Positions 35,101 through 46,422 are shown, numbered from the stretch's first letter. The stretch: DNA of 64,000 bases from Kondoa malvinella (GCA_039545315.1 BCIM01000001.1:3009783-3073782); one strand, 5' to 3'. The notes: a model not told the origin generated them from the letters alone. Made by a program: numbers and translations.

Positions 35101-37684
35101 GGAGAGCAGGACCTTCTGCTTCATAGCTTGCACATCCATGAGGATCGCTAGCAGTTGGAGAGGGTTATGTAGTGGAAGCTCTGAAGCATCAGGCGAGAAA
35201 GCATGTTCGGCGACAGATTCCAGATGCGTCGTGAGCAATATGAGAAGCTCATCCGGTAAAGTCGCGTCGACGAGCGGAGCTGTCATCACTATTTAGTTAC
35301 GTCGCTTGAGCAAGTCACAGAACATACCAGGCTGTTGCAGCAGATTCGAGAACAGCTCAACCTCCCTCAGAGCGGTCGGACTTGACGTCGCATCGCTCAA
35401 GAAGTGCTGCGAGAATCGGTTCCTGATAATGTCGTCCAGATAAGCAGAAGGCAGATTGGCTGGTAAATCGAGCTGAAGCGTGACAACCGCTGAGACTACT
35501 GCAGTGATAGCTTGGGCATCGGCAGCTGGTAGAACGCTGAAAACTGCTTGCCAGGCGCTGGTCTGCAAATCACTATCCTGGCGATGCTGGATGTAAGAAA
35601 ACAGAAGCGAGACACCAGGTTCAAGCTGAGATCGAGGGCCTTCGACAATAATGCCCGGTAGACTTGATGAAACAAAGTAATCGAGCGACTGCAATGCACC
35701 GGGATTGAGGTACTTTGATGTGTTCTTCCATAGTGATTCAATCAACAGAAGGTAGCTGGTATCTAAAGCAGCGTCCGGTGTTGCCAAATTTGTGCACTTC
35801 GAGATGATTTTCGATATCAGGTCTTCGATCTGAGGTTTCAGCTGGCCCTGCGTGTCTGCCTTCGCCAAAGCACCGAGCAAATCCGCAACACGGGCGAGCT
35901 TCGCTTCATTTTGATCGGCCTCGAATTGCTTCATGGTCAGACTATCGATCGACGACCAAGCAGGTTGTACCAAATCTTCCGATTCGTCCTTGAGCTTCTT
36001 GAACAGATGGACCAAGAAGTCGAGCTTCCCAACAGCCTTCTCCGCCATTAAAGCTTCCCAAGTTCTACCCACCTGCGTCACTGCTAAACTTTGCGCGTGT
36101 TCTGGACTATCGATTTTGCGGATGGTGAACGCCAACGCTTCAGCTACTGCATGTAACATCGGAGAGCAGACTGGAGCTTGCCACATGGCGTCTAAGAGGA
36201 GGTTTGGTTCTTCTTCGTCTGTGAAGCTGACTAGATCTTCGGGAATAGTGGAAAGCAAGACGAGGACAGCCGGGTAATTGCGAGCTGGGTTGACTGGACA
36301 GCCGATTGATAAGAAAGAAAGGAAAGCCTGGAAGAGAGGAGGTATGCTATCCCCATGAGTGGAAGCGGTCTTGCTTGAGGATGCATCGCTTTCTTCTCCT
36401 TCATCCGATTCAGAATCCTCTTCGTTGCTCTGCTTGCTCGCTAATGACCATGGCGAAGGTTTAGATCTCAATAACGCCAGCAACCCATCCCACATCTGTC
36501 CTTGAACTCGATAGTCCCTCTCCTGAAAGGCCGCAAACATAGCACAAGTCGCAACGACTTCCAGGTGCGGTTGAAGTGGATCCTTCGGCAGCGATAGAAG
36601 CTGTGCCAATAAAGTCCAACACGCTCTTCTAGCTACTGGTAAAGCTTCCTTTCCTCCTTCGATAGACGGACTGAGAACATTCCAGAGCGCCGACGAAGAC
36701 AATAGCGAATCTAGTGCTTCTTGATCTTCAATAGTCGTATTCTTCAATAGCCACATAAGAGCTTCTGAGGCGCCTGCAAACAGTCGCGAAGATCTAGATT
36801 GCGCATCTTCAGTCGCAACGTCTCTGGAGCTAGGGGAAGGCGTCGCTTCGGCTTGTAGCTTCATCTGAGGTGTGTTTGCATTAGAAGCAGCTTTGAGCTT
36901 CATGGGTGTGAAGGACGGAGGTGTTTCAGTGCCTTCTGACGACTCTTCTTGGCTATCAGAAAGCAAGAGGTATTCACGAAGGTAGGCTAGCAAATCGGCC
37001 GAGTAGAGTTGAGCATCGATTTCTTGTCCTGAGAGGGCTGATTCCCAAGACCGCTTTGCAACGATCGAAACGGAGCGATCTGCGTCGAAAGTTGAAGCTA
37101 GCCAAGCTCCGAGAAAGTCTGCGTTGCTTGTATTGGCCGGTGACAGTACGGAAGACCGTAAATCAGCGTCGACATTCAGCATGGAGGCGTGGAGTGTTGC
37201 TGTGGAAGAACGGATAGCTCTTGATGCATGTCGCGAGAGACTTGGAAAGTGGTAGATCTGAATTGCACGTCAATCATGCGACCGAACAAGTGATGTTGAG
37301 ACGTACCCATACTGGTAGAGCAGACATGGCTTCCGCTATATTCCCACTTCCAGCCTTCATCGTTTCAATCCATTGCTGCAACTCATCCAAAGCTCTGGCA
37401 ATCGTCTTCTCGTCCTTCTTTGCCAATTTGCGCAGACTAACGACAACATCTGCACTAACAGCAGAGTCTCCAGCGACGCCCAAGCCGTACAGGTCTACAG
37501 GATCGATAACAGCGCGAGCAGGTTTGACGGGTGGAATGTATTGCTTCTTTTTTGGCTCGTCCTTCTTGCCTTTCTTTCCCTTCTTCTGCCCTCGCTGAGC
37601 AGGCATAGTAGCTGGCTCGCCCTGTTTGGCCGCCTTTTTCGCTGCTTGCTTCTTGCGAGTCCCTTTCGTTGCTGATGAGGGCAT
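32162..37684 (-). CDS. LTN1: E3 ubiquitin ligase listerin
   Basis: Ribosome-associated quality-control ligase that ubiquitinates nascent chains on stalled 60S subunits. The N-terminus has a Lys-rich start followed by VVSLRKLAKKDEKTIARALDEL, the conserved listerin N-terminal repeat. Long HEAT-like helical exons follow (37182-35293, 35289-33562, 33534-32941, and about 32802-32470). At the C-terminus is a variant RING: CAICYSVISLGDRRLPTKKC, CKNAFHASCLFKW, CPLCRSLF (C4HC3 spacing), cut by one intron inside the RING at about 32219-32270. Length about 1,650 residues is normal for fungal Ltn1. Six or more exons. Same window as eRF1 and eL38, both translation factors, but no operon logic applies. Confidence 0.93.
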
Positions 37685-37869
37685 CTTTGCTTGACTATCA
37701 GCTGTTCACTCCGTCACAGGGGGTATCACCAAGCTTGAACGAGGCCTGTGTATACTCTGTGTATGGTATCCGCCCTCGACACAAAATTTCACGATCTGAT
37801 TACGCTGGTTGGTCTCCAAGGACCATTTGATTATTCCTCGCCAACTCGAGAGGCTAGCAATATTCGGCA

Positions 37870-38272
37870 ATGGCAGCACTCTGGTCTCGATTCTACACAA
37901 GAACACGATCTGCAGCAAACCCAAACCTCGAAGTCGTCAAATTTGGCCTCTATGTCACTTTTCCTTTAGCTTTCATGGCTTACTTTGGCGATCCTTCGTG
38001 GTATGAGAAGTATGTCTCGCCATTCAGAGACTCGTTTGCCCATCCGGAATTGCAGAAGAACGTTAGTCCATGCCGTTTTTGAGCGGTGAAAGTTGGCTCA
38101 GTGTTTAATGCAGAGACCACCTCGTACACAATCTGAACTGCAAGAGAAGCTGTCAGAGTATAGAGGAGCACGGCGAGCGAGAGTAGAAGATAGAGGGGTG
38201 GTCGAGATTGGCCAGAGTGAATCACCTCAAGCCGCTATATCGACGACAGAACCGTTTGGAAAGCTTGTGTGA
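37870..38272 (+). CDS. PET100: PET100-like cytochrome c oxidase assembly protein
   Basis: Two exons (37870-38061, 38114-38272), 351 nt, 116 residues. The segment NLEVVKFGLYVTFPLAFMAY, then FGDPSWYEKYV, matches the family pattern (LEIFR..IYLTFPVAMF...W). It is one membrane helix at the inner mitochondrial membrane followed by a charged tail with QSELQEKLSEYRGARRAR. Pet100 is a chaperone for a late step of complex IV assembly. The N-terminal MAALWSRFYTRTRSAANP is basic, consistent with mitochondrial import. It is divergent from LTN1, whose start is 185 bp away. Confidence 0.85.
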
Positions 38273-39388
38273 AGGCCGATCTTGTATCATTGGAACATGG
38301 GCAGGTAAAGGTAGCATTCGCTTGGTGAAATCTTCCGAGGTACGTCAAGAACCAGCTCGGATCGCCTTCAGCTGACATTCTAGAGCAGAACAATACAACC
38401 ACTCCGCTTCAGCTCATTTCTCAAGTTCAAGAGTCTGCACATTGTGTATATATGAGCATCTGCATTACGATATCCCGACTGCACCAAATCCGCTTCCTCT
38501 TCATTCTCCGCCAACAATCTCAAGCCGTTTGATCCTTATCACGATTATCTGTTATTCGTCAGCCAAGATAGCACACGCCTGGTTGCTCTAATGCGGTCGA
38601 CAGCAAATTTCGCATTCTCCCAAGGCCGATTGCCTGCTCGACAGCATGCTCGCTTTCATTTCGTCGTGTTCAACCTGTCACACAAGCCGTTCAGACTTGA
38701 GTTGACGTCTTCTCTTTGGCTTACTGCTTGTCATCTCTGCTCGCTATTCGTCTTCTTTCGCACGGCCTTCGTCCGTGACCGACTCCAGTGAGTTATGCGC
38801 GTGTCCTGCAGTCGAGCAGTGTCTCACGGTAGATCGCAATGACTAGACGACGAGCATAACGAACACCGCAACGAGTGTCGAAGATTGTCAGCGCCCAGAC
38901 TTTCTATCCCCAGCCGAATCTCCCACATCTGTTGTCATTCCACTCGCTCGGGGAGTTTGCCTCTGGCAGTTCGGCTCAATGTCTTGGAGTACCTGACAAG
39001 TAGCAAGATCGTTGCAATCGTGAACTTAATGCTTGTTTCGCGCGCAAATGTTATACCACAATTCCATGGTCTCGCTCATACGCTATCGATCAGTCGCTTT
39101 CATCAGCTTGCTATAACACAACCTCGTTCGTATCGTGCCCACTGAGCCTCTACCAATCCTTTGCAAGCGCTTAAAGTGGACTATCTATCGGCTGTTTCCC
39201 CGCATTCTTTAATTTTTTGAGTCTAAACTCGAGTCAACTCATTACCCGGTCTTTTGATGCATCTTGGCACTCGACAGCGACCTTGCTACAGTCTGAATAC
39301 CAGAGCCAAAGAACCGCTCGCTTAAAAATACGAAAAAGGCACTGATTGGCCAAATTGCATCTGAAACACGCTTCCCGCTCGATCAAGA
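38273..39388. other. 1.1-kb intergenic region upstream of Dal5-type permease
   Basis: Long upstream region of the permease gene. A frame at 38885-39145 has an F-box-like stretch (LPLAVRLNVLEYLTSSKIVA, then VNLMLVSRA) but begins with TTG and ends after 86 codons, so at most it is a relic. The region just before the start contains A/T-rich blocks (CTTAAAAATACG near 39323). No RNA gene seen. Confidence 0.4.
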
Positions 39389-41839
39389 ATGGCAGCAACA
39401 AGAGAAAAGACGCAAGTCCCACCGCACCCTGATGCGCACATTACGGAGAAGGGCGAAGTAGCTGAAGCGATGCGAGGAGCGCATGAAGATTTGGACAATC
39501 ATAATCTTGACATGTCAGAATCAGAGCTGCGAAGGATCAGACGACACTTGGATTGGCGCATCGTACCGTTCCTTACTTTATTATATTTGCTCAGCTTCCT
39601 GGATCGCGTGAACATCGGTGAGCTTCGAATTGAGCTTCACGCGAAATGAGCTTCGCGCGAATTGAGCTTCCCTTGAATAATACGTACTAATGGGCACTGT
39701 TGGGGACTGCAGGTCAAGCAAGAACAGCTGGTTTGGAAGCAGACCTAGAACTCTCGAGCTACCAGTATCAGGTTCGCCAAAGATTTTAGAATCGATTGGG
39801 TTTTCGAATTCATTGGGCTGTCGACTGATGCTGGCTTCGCTTTTCAGATCTGCCTGACAATCTTCTTCGTGTCCTATGTTGCAGTAGAAGTGCCCTCCAA
39901 CATTCTTTTGGCATACCTCAAACCCCATAGGTTGATCACTTTCATCGGCGTCTCATGGGCAATTATCGCAACCTGCATGGGCTTTGTTACGAACTTTGGT
40001 GGCTTGGCAGCTACGAGGTTTATGCTTGGCTTGGTCGAAGGGGGCCTCTTGTGAGTCGCACGGCTCCAATTGTTCAGGCTACTTCTGACGCTACTTCTGA
40101 CACTCTCACAGTCCCGGTCTGAATTTCCTGTTGTCAACCTGGTATTCAAGGAGCGATCTTGGTTTTCGGGTGTCCATCTTCTTTGCTGGTGCTACATTGT
40201 CGGGCGCTGTAAGTCAAAATTCGATTCCGTACTGCTGACTTCGCTCATGTCTAGCCCTTTTGATCACTTCAGTTCGGCGGAATACTTGCATTCGGGCTCA
40301 GGAGGATGGATGGATTAGGAGGGCTAGGCGGATGGTCCTGGAGTAAGCAAGCGATTTCCTTCAGCACTGTGCTAATTCATGTCAACAGTCTTTATCATTG
40401 AAGGACTCATCACTTTCGTCTTGGTTCTACCCTCGTGGTGGATAAGTAAGTGCGACATCTGGAGTAGCAGGCTTCCTAGCTAATGTCTATGTTGCGATTA
40501 CCTCAGTCCCAGATTTTCCGACAGATAAAAGATCAGACCAGCTGTTCAAGCAACCTGGTGACAAGGCGAAATGGCTGCATCGACTGTCTCAAAGCCAGGG
40601 CATGACTTCGGCCAATGTTCCCTTTTCATGGGATCAGATTTGGAAAGCTGCCTTGGACTGGAAGGTGTACGTTTACGCTACACTGTACCTCTCTACGGCA
40701 GTACCATTCGTAAGCTATAACAATTCTCTCTTGGTCGACAGATTAGTGACAGTCTGGACAGTACTCTCTATCTCTCTTTGTACCGAGTATCATTACTGGT
40801 CTTGGCTACACCAATGCAAACGCCAATTTGCTTAGCATACCTCCGTCCGTTGACTGTTTCCTCACATGTCCGTCAAGCTCAGATGTTTTGCAGATATGTC
40901 GCGGGCTTTTTATCAACTATCGCAACTGCAATCGTCAGTGATAGATTACAGCTCAGAGGTCCATTCAGTAAGTGCTTCTAGTCTAATCTGGCTTTGTTCT
41001 GATTCGGTGGCTATAGTCATCTTCTGGATGGTCATCGTCATTGTGGGCTACAGCATCCTCATCAGCGACGTTTCGGTCGGCGTCAAATACTTTGCAGTGC
41101 ACTTGACTGTAACTGGAGTCAGTCCTTGCATCGCGAGTAAGCTTCTCAATTACCCCTCCGAACTATGACTCAGGACTATCTCAGCCGACATTACATGGAT
41201 ATCCAGTAGGCATCCCGCTTTTCGATTAGCTGGACCGGCTGATGCGATCGATCGATAGTGCAATTCGGACCGTATTATACACGAGCTGTAGCCATGGGTA
41301 TATTCTTCTCGGCTGGGTAAGTCAGATCAATATCGTTGCGAACGCTTGCTCATCAGGGTGTCGTCAGTAACTCGGCCGGGTCAGTCAGGCTATAAGCTCT
41401 TTGTCGCATTACTGATCTGGATGTGCAGCATCATCTCTTCATGGATTTACCCATCGTCAACAAGACCGCGGTACATCATGGGTCATGCGATCAGTCTCGC
41501 TTTCGCTGGTCTCGCATTACTCTGCGCTGCTCTGTTGATGTTTACACATCACATGGAGAACAAAGCTAAAGACGCCAAAGTTGGTAAAGTTGAGAAGGGC
41601 GCAGTCAATCCGCTCAAAGCTGGCGATGCTGAAGTCAAAGCTCGATGGGGTCTTGAACATCTTTCGACTGATGAGATCCTCAAGCTGGGTGGAGGTACGC
41701 GTGCTTTCTGCAATTCGATAGCAACTCTCTAATTGATTTGCTTGTCATCTTAGATCACGTAAGCCTTTCCTTCGTCCAGCGAGACGTCAATCATTTTGAT
41801 TCTTTATTCGCTCAGCCTGGGTTCAGGCGTATGCTGTAG
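39389..41839 (+). CDS. MFS permease, allantoate/Dal5 (anion:cation symporter) family
   Basis: Plasma-membrane importer of the Dal5/Tna1 family, which takes up organic anions such as allantoate, nicotinate or pantothenate-like vitamins. Start MAATREKTQVPPHPDAH. Family blocks: RRIRRHLDWRIVPFLTLLYL, SFLDRVNIGQARTAGLEADL, YQICLTIFFVSYVAVEVPSN, and the cytosolic ending LGGDHPGFRRML, the usual G-[DN]-x-[HS]-P-x-F-R end of the family. That ending depends on a 5-nt exon at 41754-41758. The first intron (39618-39712) carries a tandem repeat. At least eight introns; borders in the middle third are approximate. A second family member lies at 56.6-59.4 kb on the other strand. Substrate unknown. Confidence 0.85.
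39618..39712 (+). repeat. Intron with four copies of TGAGCTTC in tandem units
   Basis: The first intron of the permease gene contains TGAGCTTC at 39619, 39631, 39647 and 39663. The last two intervals are exactly 16 nt and the unit is close to TGAGCTTC[AG]CGCGAA[AT]. The first copy overlaps the splice donor (GTGAGC), so each repeat unit carries a partial donor-like sequence. Confidence 0.8.
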
Positions 41840-41951
41840 GTCAAGTTCTAAGTCCCAAGTCTACAAGAGGTGGTTATCAGGCGGGCCGACGGCGAAGCGA
41901 AATGTGCAATATATGGTAGAATGTGACTGGTCATTATGAATGCAGTACACC

Positions 41952-42362
41952 ATGAGCTCCTCTATACTCAACTTCCGACGTCGTCCATCTGCTTCATTGC
42001 GCTTTGCTGCTTTGTTACGCGCTTCATAAACACCCCGCGATGCAGCTACCGAGTCTGAAGTCAAACCACAGGTATTCTTTGACACCAAGCTGTAATTCCA
42101 GGGCATGTCCAGCAGCGTTTTCGACTCGCTCGTGTCGGGAACATTCGAAGTGTCCATGGAGATCATCTGGATTGTCTGGACTCCGCCAGTATTGTCTGCT
42201 ATAAGCCTGCCTACTACCTTCAGGCAGACGAGGTGTACTGTTCATCTGAAGCATCTAGTTCTGGTGATGATCGATTGCAGTGCTGGGTATTCGGAAAGCG
42301 GTTTCGAATACAGTCGTGCTGGCAATCTTGAGAACGGTCCTCAGTGCAAAGCTTTACTAATC
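41952..42362 (+). pseudogene. Partial, frameshifted copy of CYS3 5' exons
   Basis: Direct duplicate of the first four exons and introns of the intact CYS3 gene at 43300. Shared landmarks: ATGAGCTCCTCTATAC start, ...SEVKP, TTCTTTG[AG]CACCAAGCTGTAA at the second exon border, CATGGAGATCAT, SAISLPTTFRQT (intact: PAISLSTTFKQT) and GFEYSRAGN. Copy 1 has lost about 5 nt between 'GCC' and 'ATTGTC' before AISL, which shifts the frame, and similarity ends inside the fourth intron near 42362. There is no PLP-domain body after it. It therefore cannot make cystathionine gamma-lyase. Similarity starts upstream of the ATG (the TCTACAAGAGGT block near 41863, matching 43121), so promoter sequence was copied too. 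Confidence 0.85.
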
Positions 42363-42980
42363 GATAATTCGTGGTGGGTTTGGCACCTCGTCTGCTTTTG
42401 GGGCTGATTCAACTGACGAGTTCGCTTCGCTCTGCCTGGGTATACCATGGATATGATGGTTGAGCAACTCTTGTATGTACTGTGCTGCTGCTCCTGCTTG
42501 TGCAACGGTGACTGAGTAGGATATCAGCTCGAGAAAGCGAATGAGGAAGATATTCGACTGACCATGTAACATCTGTTGGGTGACAGGATATAGAGGGCCT
42601 AGACTACTGTCCCGCAATGCAATGAATGATTTTCCACCCTTGAGCCCAGCAACGTCTTTCGCTTCCGCTAGCCGTTCTCTGAGAAATCCCTCGTGCGACC
42701 TGACCCAATCTTCTTCATCCCTGGTCCAGCTCTTGACATGTTCAACGCTTCTGGACTCGTCATAAGCTTGATTGAGATAAAGTGAAAGCTCAGAGGGCAG
42801 GCAGGTATGTTCGGATTTGTGAGGCGTGGCCAGCTCTCCCTCAAGACATGAATACATCGACTTGCCGTCTTTGCGCTGAAGATGTATGATAAAGTAGCCA
42901 TCCGGACCTCTGCGTAGGGTCTGACTCATAGCATCATTGGTGGATTTGGGAGAAGCGAGCTTTCTTTCGCGGACAGCCAT
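42357..42980 (-). CDS. Orphan protein between the two CYS3 copies
   Basis: Minus-strand frame from the ATG at 42978-42980 (MAVRERKLASPKSTNDAMSQ) to the stop at 42357-42359. One probable 51-nt intron (about 42514-42564; GTCAGTC...CTACTCAG) is a multiple of three without stops; with it removed the protein is about 190 residues, otherwise 207. It shows a mixed charged N-terminal domain (GYFIIHLQRKDGKSMYSCLE), then a helical middle (DEEDWVRSHEGFLRERLAEA) and a Ser/Pro-rich tail. I recognise no family. Its 3' end overlaps the tail of the CYS3 pseudogene on the opposite strand, so it was probably placed here by the same rearrangement. Confidence 0.5.
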   Translation of the reverse strand: MAVRERKLASPKSTNDAMSQTLRRGPDGYFIIHLQRKDGKSMYSCLEGELATPHKSEHTCLPSELSLYLNQAYDESRSVEHVKSWTRDEEDWVRSHEGFLRERLAEAKDVAGLKGGKSFIALRDSSLGPLYPVTQQMLHGQSNIFLIRFLELISYSVTVAQAGAAAQYIQELLNHHIHGIPRQSEANSSVESAPKADEVPNPPRIID

Positions 42981-43299
42981 CTGGAATGATAACAATGCTT
43001 TCCATCTCTATTCCAGCTGATTCGCCTTTGCGGACTGATCCATATTTCATATACCTCGATAGCGACCGTGGTGCTGTCCATCAATTCGCTGTTTATTCCT
43101 CGTCAAAAGTTTTCCAGGTCTACAAGAGGTAGCCCGCCTTAGGTTAGGCGCGGCACGCTCAGAGCCTTAGCATGCTGTGCAGTAAAGCACGCGGAAGCTG
43201 GTCAAGGTTTTCAAGCGGGGAGACGGGCAGCCGACTCAATTGTGCAATATGACAACATGTAGGTCACTTTCGAACAACCGAGTCCTCTTGCAGTATACC

Positions 43300-45090
43300 A
43301 TGAGCTCCTCTATACCCAAGTTCCAATCGATCTCGCGTTTGTTGTCCATCTGCTTGGCTTGCTACGCGCATTGTTGACACCCCGCGATATGTAGCCGCTG
43401 CCCAGTCTGAAGTCAAGCCAAGGGCATTCTTTGGCACCAAGCTGTAAGTCTGGGTCGTGTTTAGTAGGGAATTCCGACTCAACAATTGTGAAGTGTTCAT
43501 GGAGATCATTTGGAATGTCTTGACTCTGCCAATGCTGTAATTCCTGCGATCAGCCTGTCTACTACCTTCAAACAGACGACGTGCGCTGTCTTCAGCCGAA
43601 GTATATGATCTGATTCGATCAATTTGCAGTGCTGGACACTCTAAAAGCGGTTTCGAATACAGTCGTGCTGGCAATCGTGAGGGTTTCAAACGATCTTCAT
43701 TGTAAGTCCTTACTGATCCTCTTTCACAGCCAATCGACTGGCGCTTGAATCGCTTTACGCTACTCTGGAGCTACCAAACAATGCGTCACCAAATCTACTA
43801 GGGCCATACAGTCCAGCTCGTCTACCTCCAGCTCTAGCATTCAGCTCTGGTAGCGCTGTAACAGCAACTGTCGTTCAAGCCTTGGTCGATGCTGGAAACC
43901 ATGTTGTGTCTGTCGCGGGTGTGTTCCACCTCATCAAAGACTGACTGGAACCATAGAGCTGACCCTTCCCAGATGTCTACGGCGGAACGTTCAGATACCT
44001 CACCAAAGTCGCACCATCTTTCGGAGTAGAGACCACTTTTGTGCAAATGTCAAGCACCAAGGGAGAGAATGAGGAAGATCGCATTACACGCACCATTTCT
44101 GAAGCTTTCAAAGGCAATACGAAGCTAGTATGGATTGAATCGCCTACCAATCCTACTCTGGAGGTCATTGATATACAGCTGGTCGCTAAGGTCGCCCACA
44201 GCAAAGGTGCTCTTCTCGTCGTTGACAACACATTCGCTTCTCCCTATTGGCAAAGACCCCTTGCTCTGGGCGCAGATGTGGTGGTACATAGCAGTACGAA
44301 AAGTGTCAACGGGCACTCAGATGTCGGCGAGTTAAAGTCAGCTATTTGTCTGCGCGACCCGTCTGATTGATTTGCTAGTTGGAGGAGCACTGATTACCAA
44401 CAAAGCATCTCTGCTAGAAACACTACGATTTCATCAGAACAGCACAGGCAGCATACCATCCCCTTTCGATTGCTGGTTGACCGTGCGGGGTGCGCGGACA
44501 CTGGAACTAAGATCACAGCGAAGCGCAACTACAGCTTTAAAGACAGCCGAATGGCTCGAAAGTACGGCTGTTCCGAATGGATGGGTATCTGCTGTTCTTT
44601 ATCGAGGGAAGTCCGAGTTGGCTTGGAAGCAATTAGCACCTGAAGCGAAAGAGTGGGTCGAAGCTGAAGGGTATAGCGTTGAGAAGGGATTTCCTTACGT
44701 AGGTGCTCTACTGTCCTCTCATGCCTTGCTTATGTCAATTCAGACGGGCATGCTGTCCCTCCGCCTTACCAAAGTCGATGACCAAATCAAGACTACAAAC
44801 AAGTTCCTCTCGGCCCTCAAAGTCTTTACATTGGCAGAGAGCCTAGGAGGCTTTGAATCACTCGCAAATCTACCTTCACTCATGACTCACGCGTCATTGA
44901 CTGAAGAGCATCGCGCGAAGCTTGGAATAGATGACGGCCTCGGTGAGTTTGTGCTTGTCATATGATCGCGTAGGCTGAAGTATGATCAGTCCGCTTGTCT
45001 GTTGGGATTGAAGACTCGAGAGATCTCATCAAGGACTTGGAGCAAGCTTTGCGAGCTGCCTTTCCCGGACAAGAGTCTCGAGGTAGCTGA
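43300..45090 (+). CDS. CYS3: Cystathionine gamma-lyase
   Basis: PLP enzyme that cleaves cystathionine to cysteine (transsulfuration). First exons 43300-43336, 43395-43443, 43494-43580, 43630-43676, then 43730 onward. Spliced N-terminus: MSSSIPKFQSISPAAQSEVK, FFGTKLVHGD, NAVIPAISLSTTFKQT, KSGFEYSRAGNPNRLALESL. PLP domain: AFSSGSAVTATVV, DVYGGTFRYLTKVAP, IESPTNPTLEVIDI, LVVDNTFASPYWQRPL and HSSTKSVNGHSDV with the PLP-binding Lys. C-terminal: SIPSPFDCWLTVRG, VFTLAESLGGFESL, GLVRLSVGIEDSRDLI. Closest in pattern to Cys3 rather than to gamma-synthase, though related lyases cannot be fully excluded. A broken partial copy lies 1.3 kb upstream. Confidence 0.93.
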
Positions 45091-45223
45091 GGTTCTAACG
45101 CTCGTAGCGAAGCTTCGCAGGGAGAATTGTATCATCTGTGCATATCGATCTGCATTAGTAGAGATCTGGTAGACAATATTGAATGTCTAATGTACATGGA
45201 AAAAGCAAGCAAACGCTTGGGTC

Positions 45224-46043
45224 TCAATTATTCCGTTTCCAGCTTTCGGCAACACCATTGAGGTACTTTTGCAGTCTCGGCTCATCGATCGGAATTCGAG
45301 TCGTCCAAAGATGTCGATCAGTATCAGCCAGATAGTGCAGCTCATCAAAGAGGTCATAGAGATATAGCTTGATATCAGGTAGGGCTGCTCCAGGCGTCCA
45401 GCTGAAAGCATCGCCTTCTTGCAGTACTTTCTTTGAGCTCATTCGCCTCAGCGGAAGACCAGAATCTGCAATCTGGACGCGCCGGTAGATTTCTCCTCGC
45501 AATTGGAAAGAAGCTTCAAAAGGCGGGAGGTCGATCAGAATCACGCAGCAGACCTGCAGAAACAGAACAAGGTCAGGTCCGAGCAAAGCAATGTTGGATT
45601 GCTCACCTTATCGTCCAAGAACCAAGTATCAACATTTCTGCGCAAAGCCTCGATACTCTTCGAATCCCCTACTTCGATGATCAACGTGCCAACATCGGAA
45701 ACTCGTGCACTCGGACGAAATCCGCCATCTGGCTGTTTCATGTGATCGCCAATCAGGGTTCCTAGAAGATTACAATATTAGGATGGTATAAGGCGAGGAG
45801 CGTAACAAAACACTCACGAGCACAGCCAATCATATCGATTCGCTCTTGCACCGTTGGCATACACAATAACAAGCTGTCATCCAGCATTCGCAAGAACCCG
45901 ATAACTGCTGTCTCGTACACAGGTCCAGCCATGAGCTTGATAACAAGCCCTTCTTCCGATAAATCGACAATCCTCAATTTCCAGACCTCACTTGCCGCTT
46001 GTAGTTTACTTTGCATGTCATCGGTGAAGAGAGATAGTCTCAT
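45224..46043 (-). CDS. PD-(D/E)XK nuclease-like (Uma2-type fold) fungal protein
   Basis: Three exons give about 235 residues starting MRLSLFTDDMQSKLQAASEVW. The centre reads KQPDGGFRPSARVSDVGTLI, then IEVGDSKSIEALRRNVDTWFLDDK, then VCCVILIDLPPF. The order P-D-x-x-F, beta-hairpin, E-V-G-x-S, helix with W, then a hydrophobic strand, is that of the fungal Uma2/PD-(D/E)XK-like proteins (pattern PD..F.P......PTLV.EVG.S). The usual Lys after E-x-V is absent (Glu-Val-Gly-Asp), as in many fungal members, so nuclease activity is doubtful. Position of the start is chosen from the first ATG; an upstream exon cannot be excluded. Function unknown. Confidence 0.6.
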
Positions 46044-46422
46044 ATAAGGGAGTGAGAGAAGAAGGATAGGCGCTGTAGGTCGTTGGTGGATAGCAGCTTT
46101 GAATTTGGGCTACATGGTCTATTGGAATGCTAGCACTTGCCATTCTGACTGAAACACGAGATATTTGATAGGCAGTAGAAGCTTGAGAGCAGCTGAGTTG
46201 CGCTGCTGCGAGTGACTATTGTGTCTGTCGATATCCAAATACAGTTCGAGAGGAAAGATGTGTAGAGCACAGGAAGGCCCGCTGTCTTTCGAGCGCAGAG
46301 AGACCTTCTTGATCAGCGCATGTTTGTAACAGTACGCCTTTGCGTTTGTAAGATCCAATAGAGGCCGTTTGACAACATCATAGCGTTCAAAGGTTGGTCC
46401 TCGACTTCCACCTGAACGCGCT
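46044..46422. other. Intergenic between divergent PD-(D/E)XK-like gene and 132-aa gene
   Basis: 379 bp serving both divergent genes. A 118-codon minus frame overlapping it (46119-46475) has no recognisable motif and runs into the first exon of the plus gene. Confidence 0.45.

Noticed and set aside
38885..39145. F-box-like frame (LPLAVRLNVLEYLTS)
   Set aside because: Starts with TTG, only 86 codons, no repeats after it. Could be a relic but not supportable as a gene.
41861..42166. Minus-strand frame, and a similar one at 43264-43689
   Set aside because: They resemble each other, but only because they are antisense to the two copies of the CYS3 5' exons.
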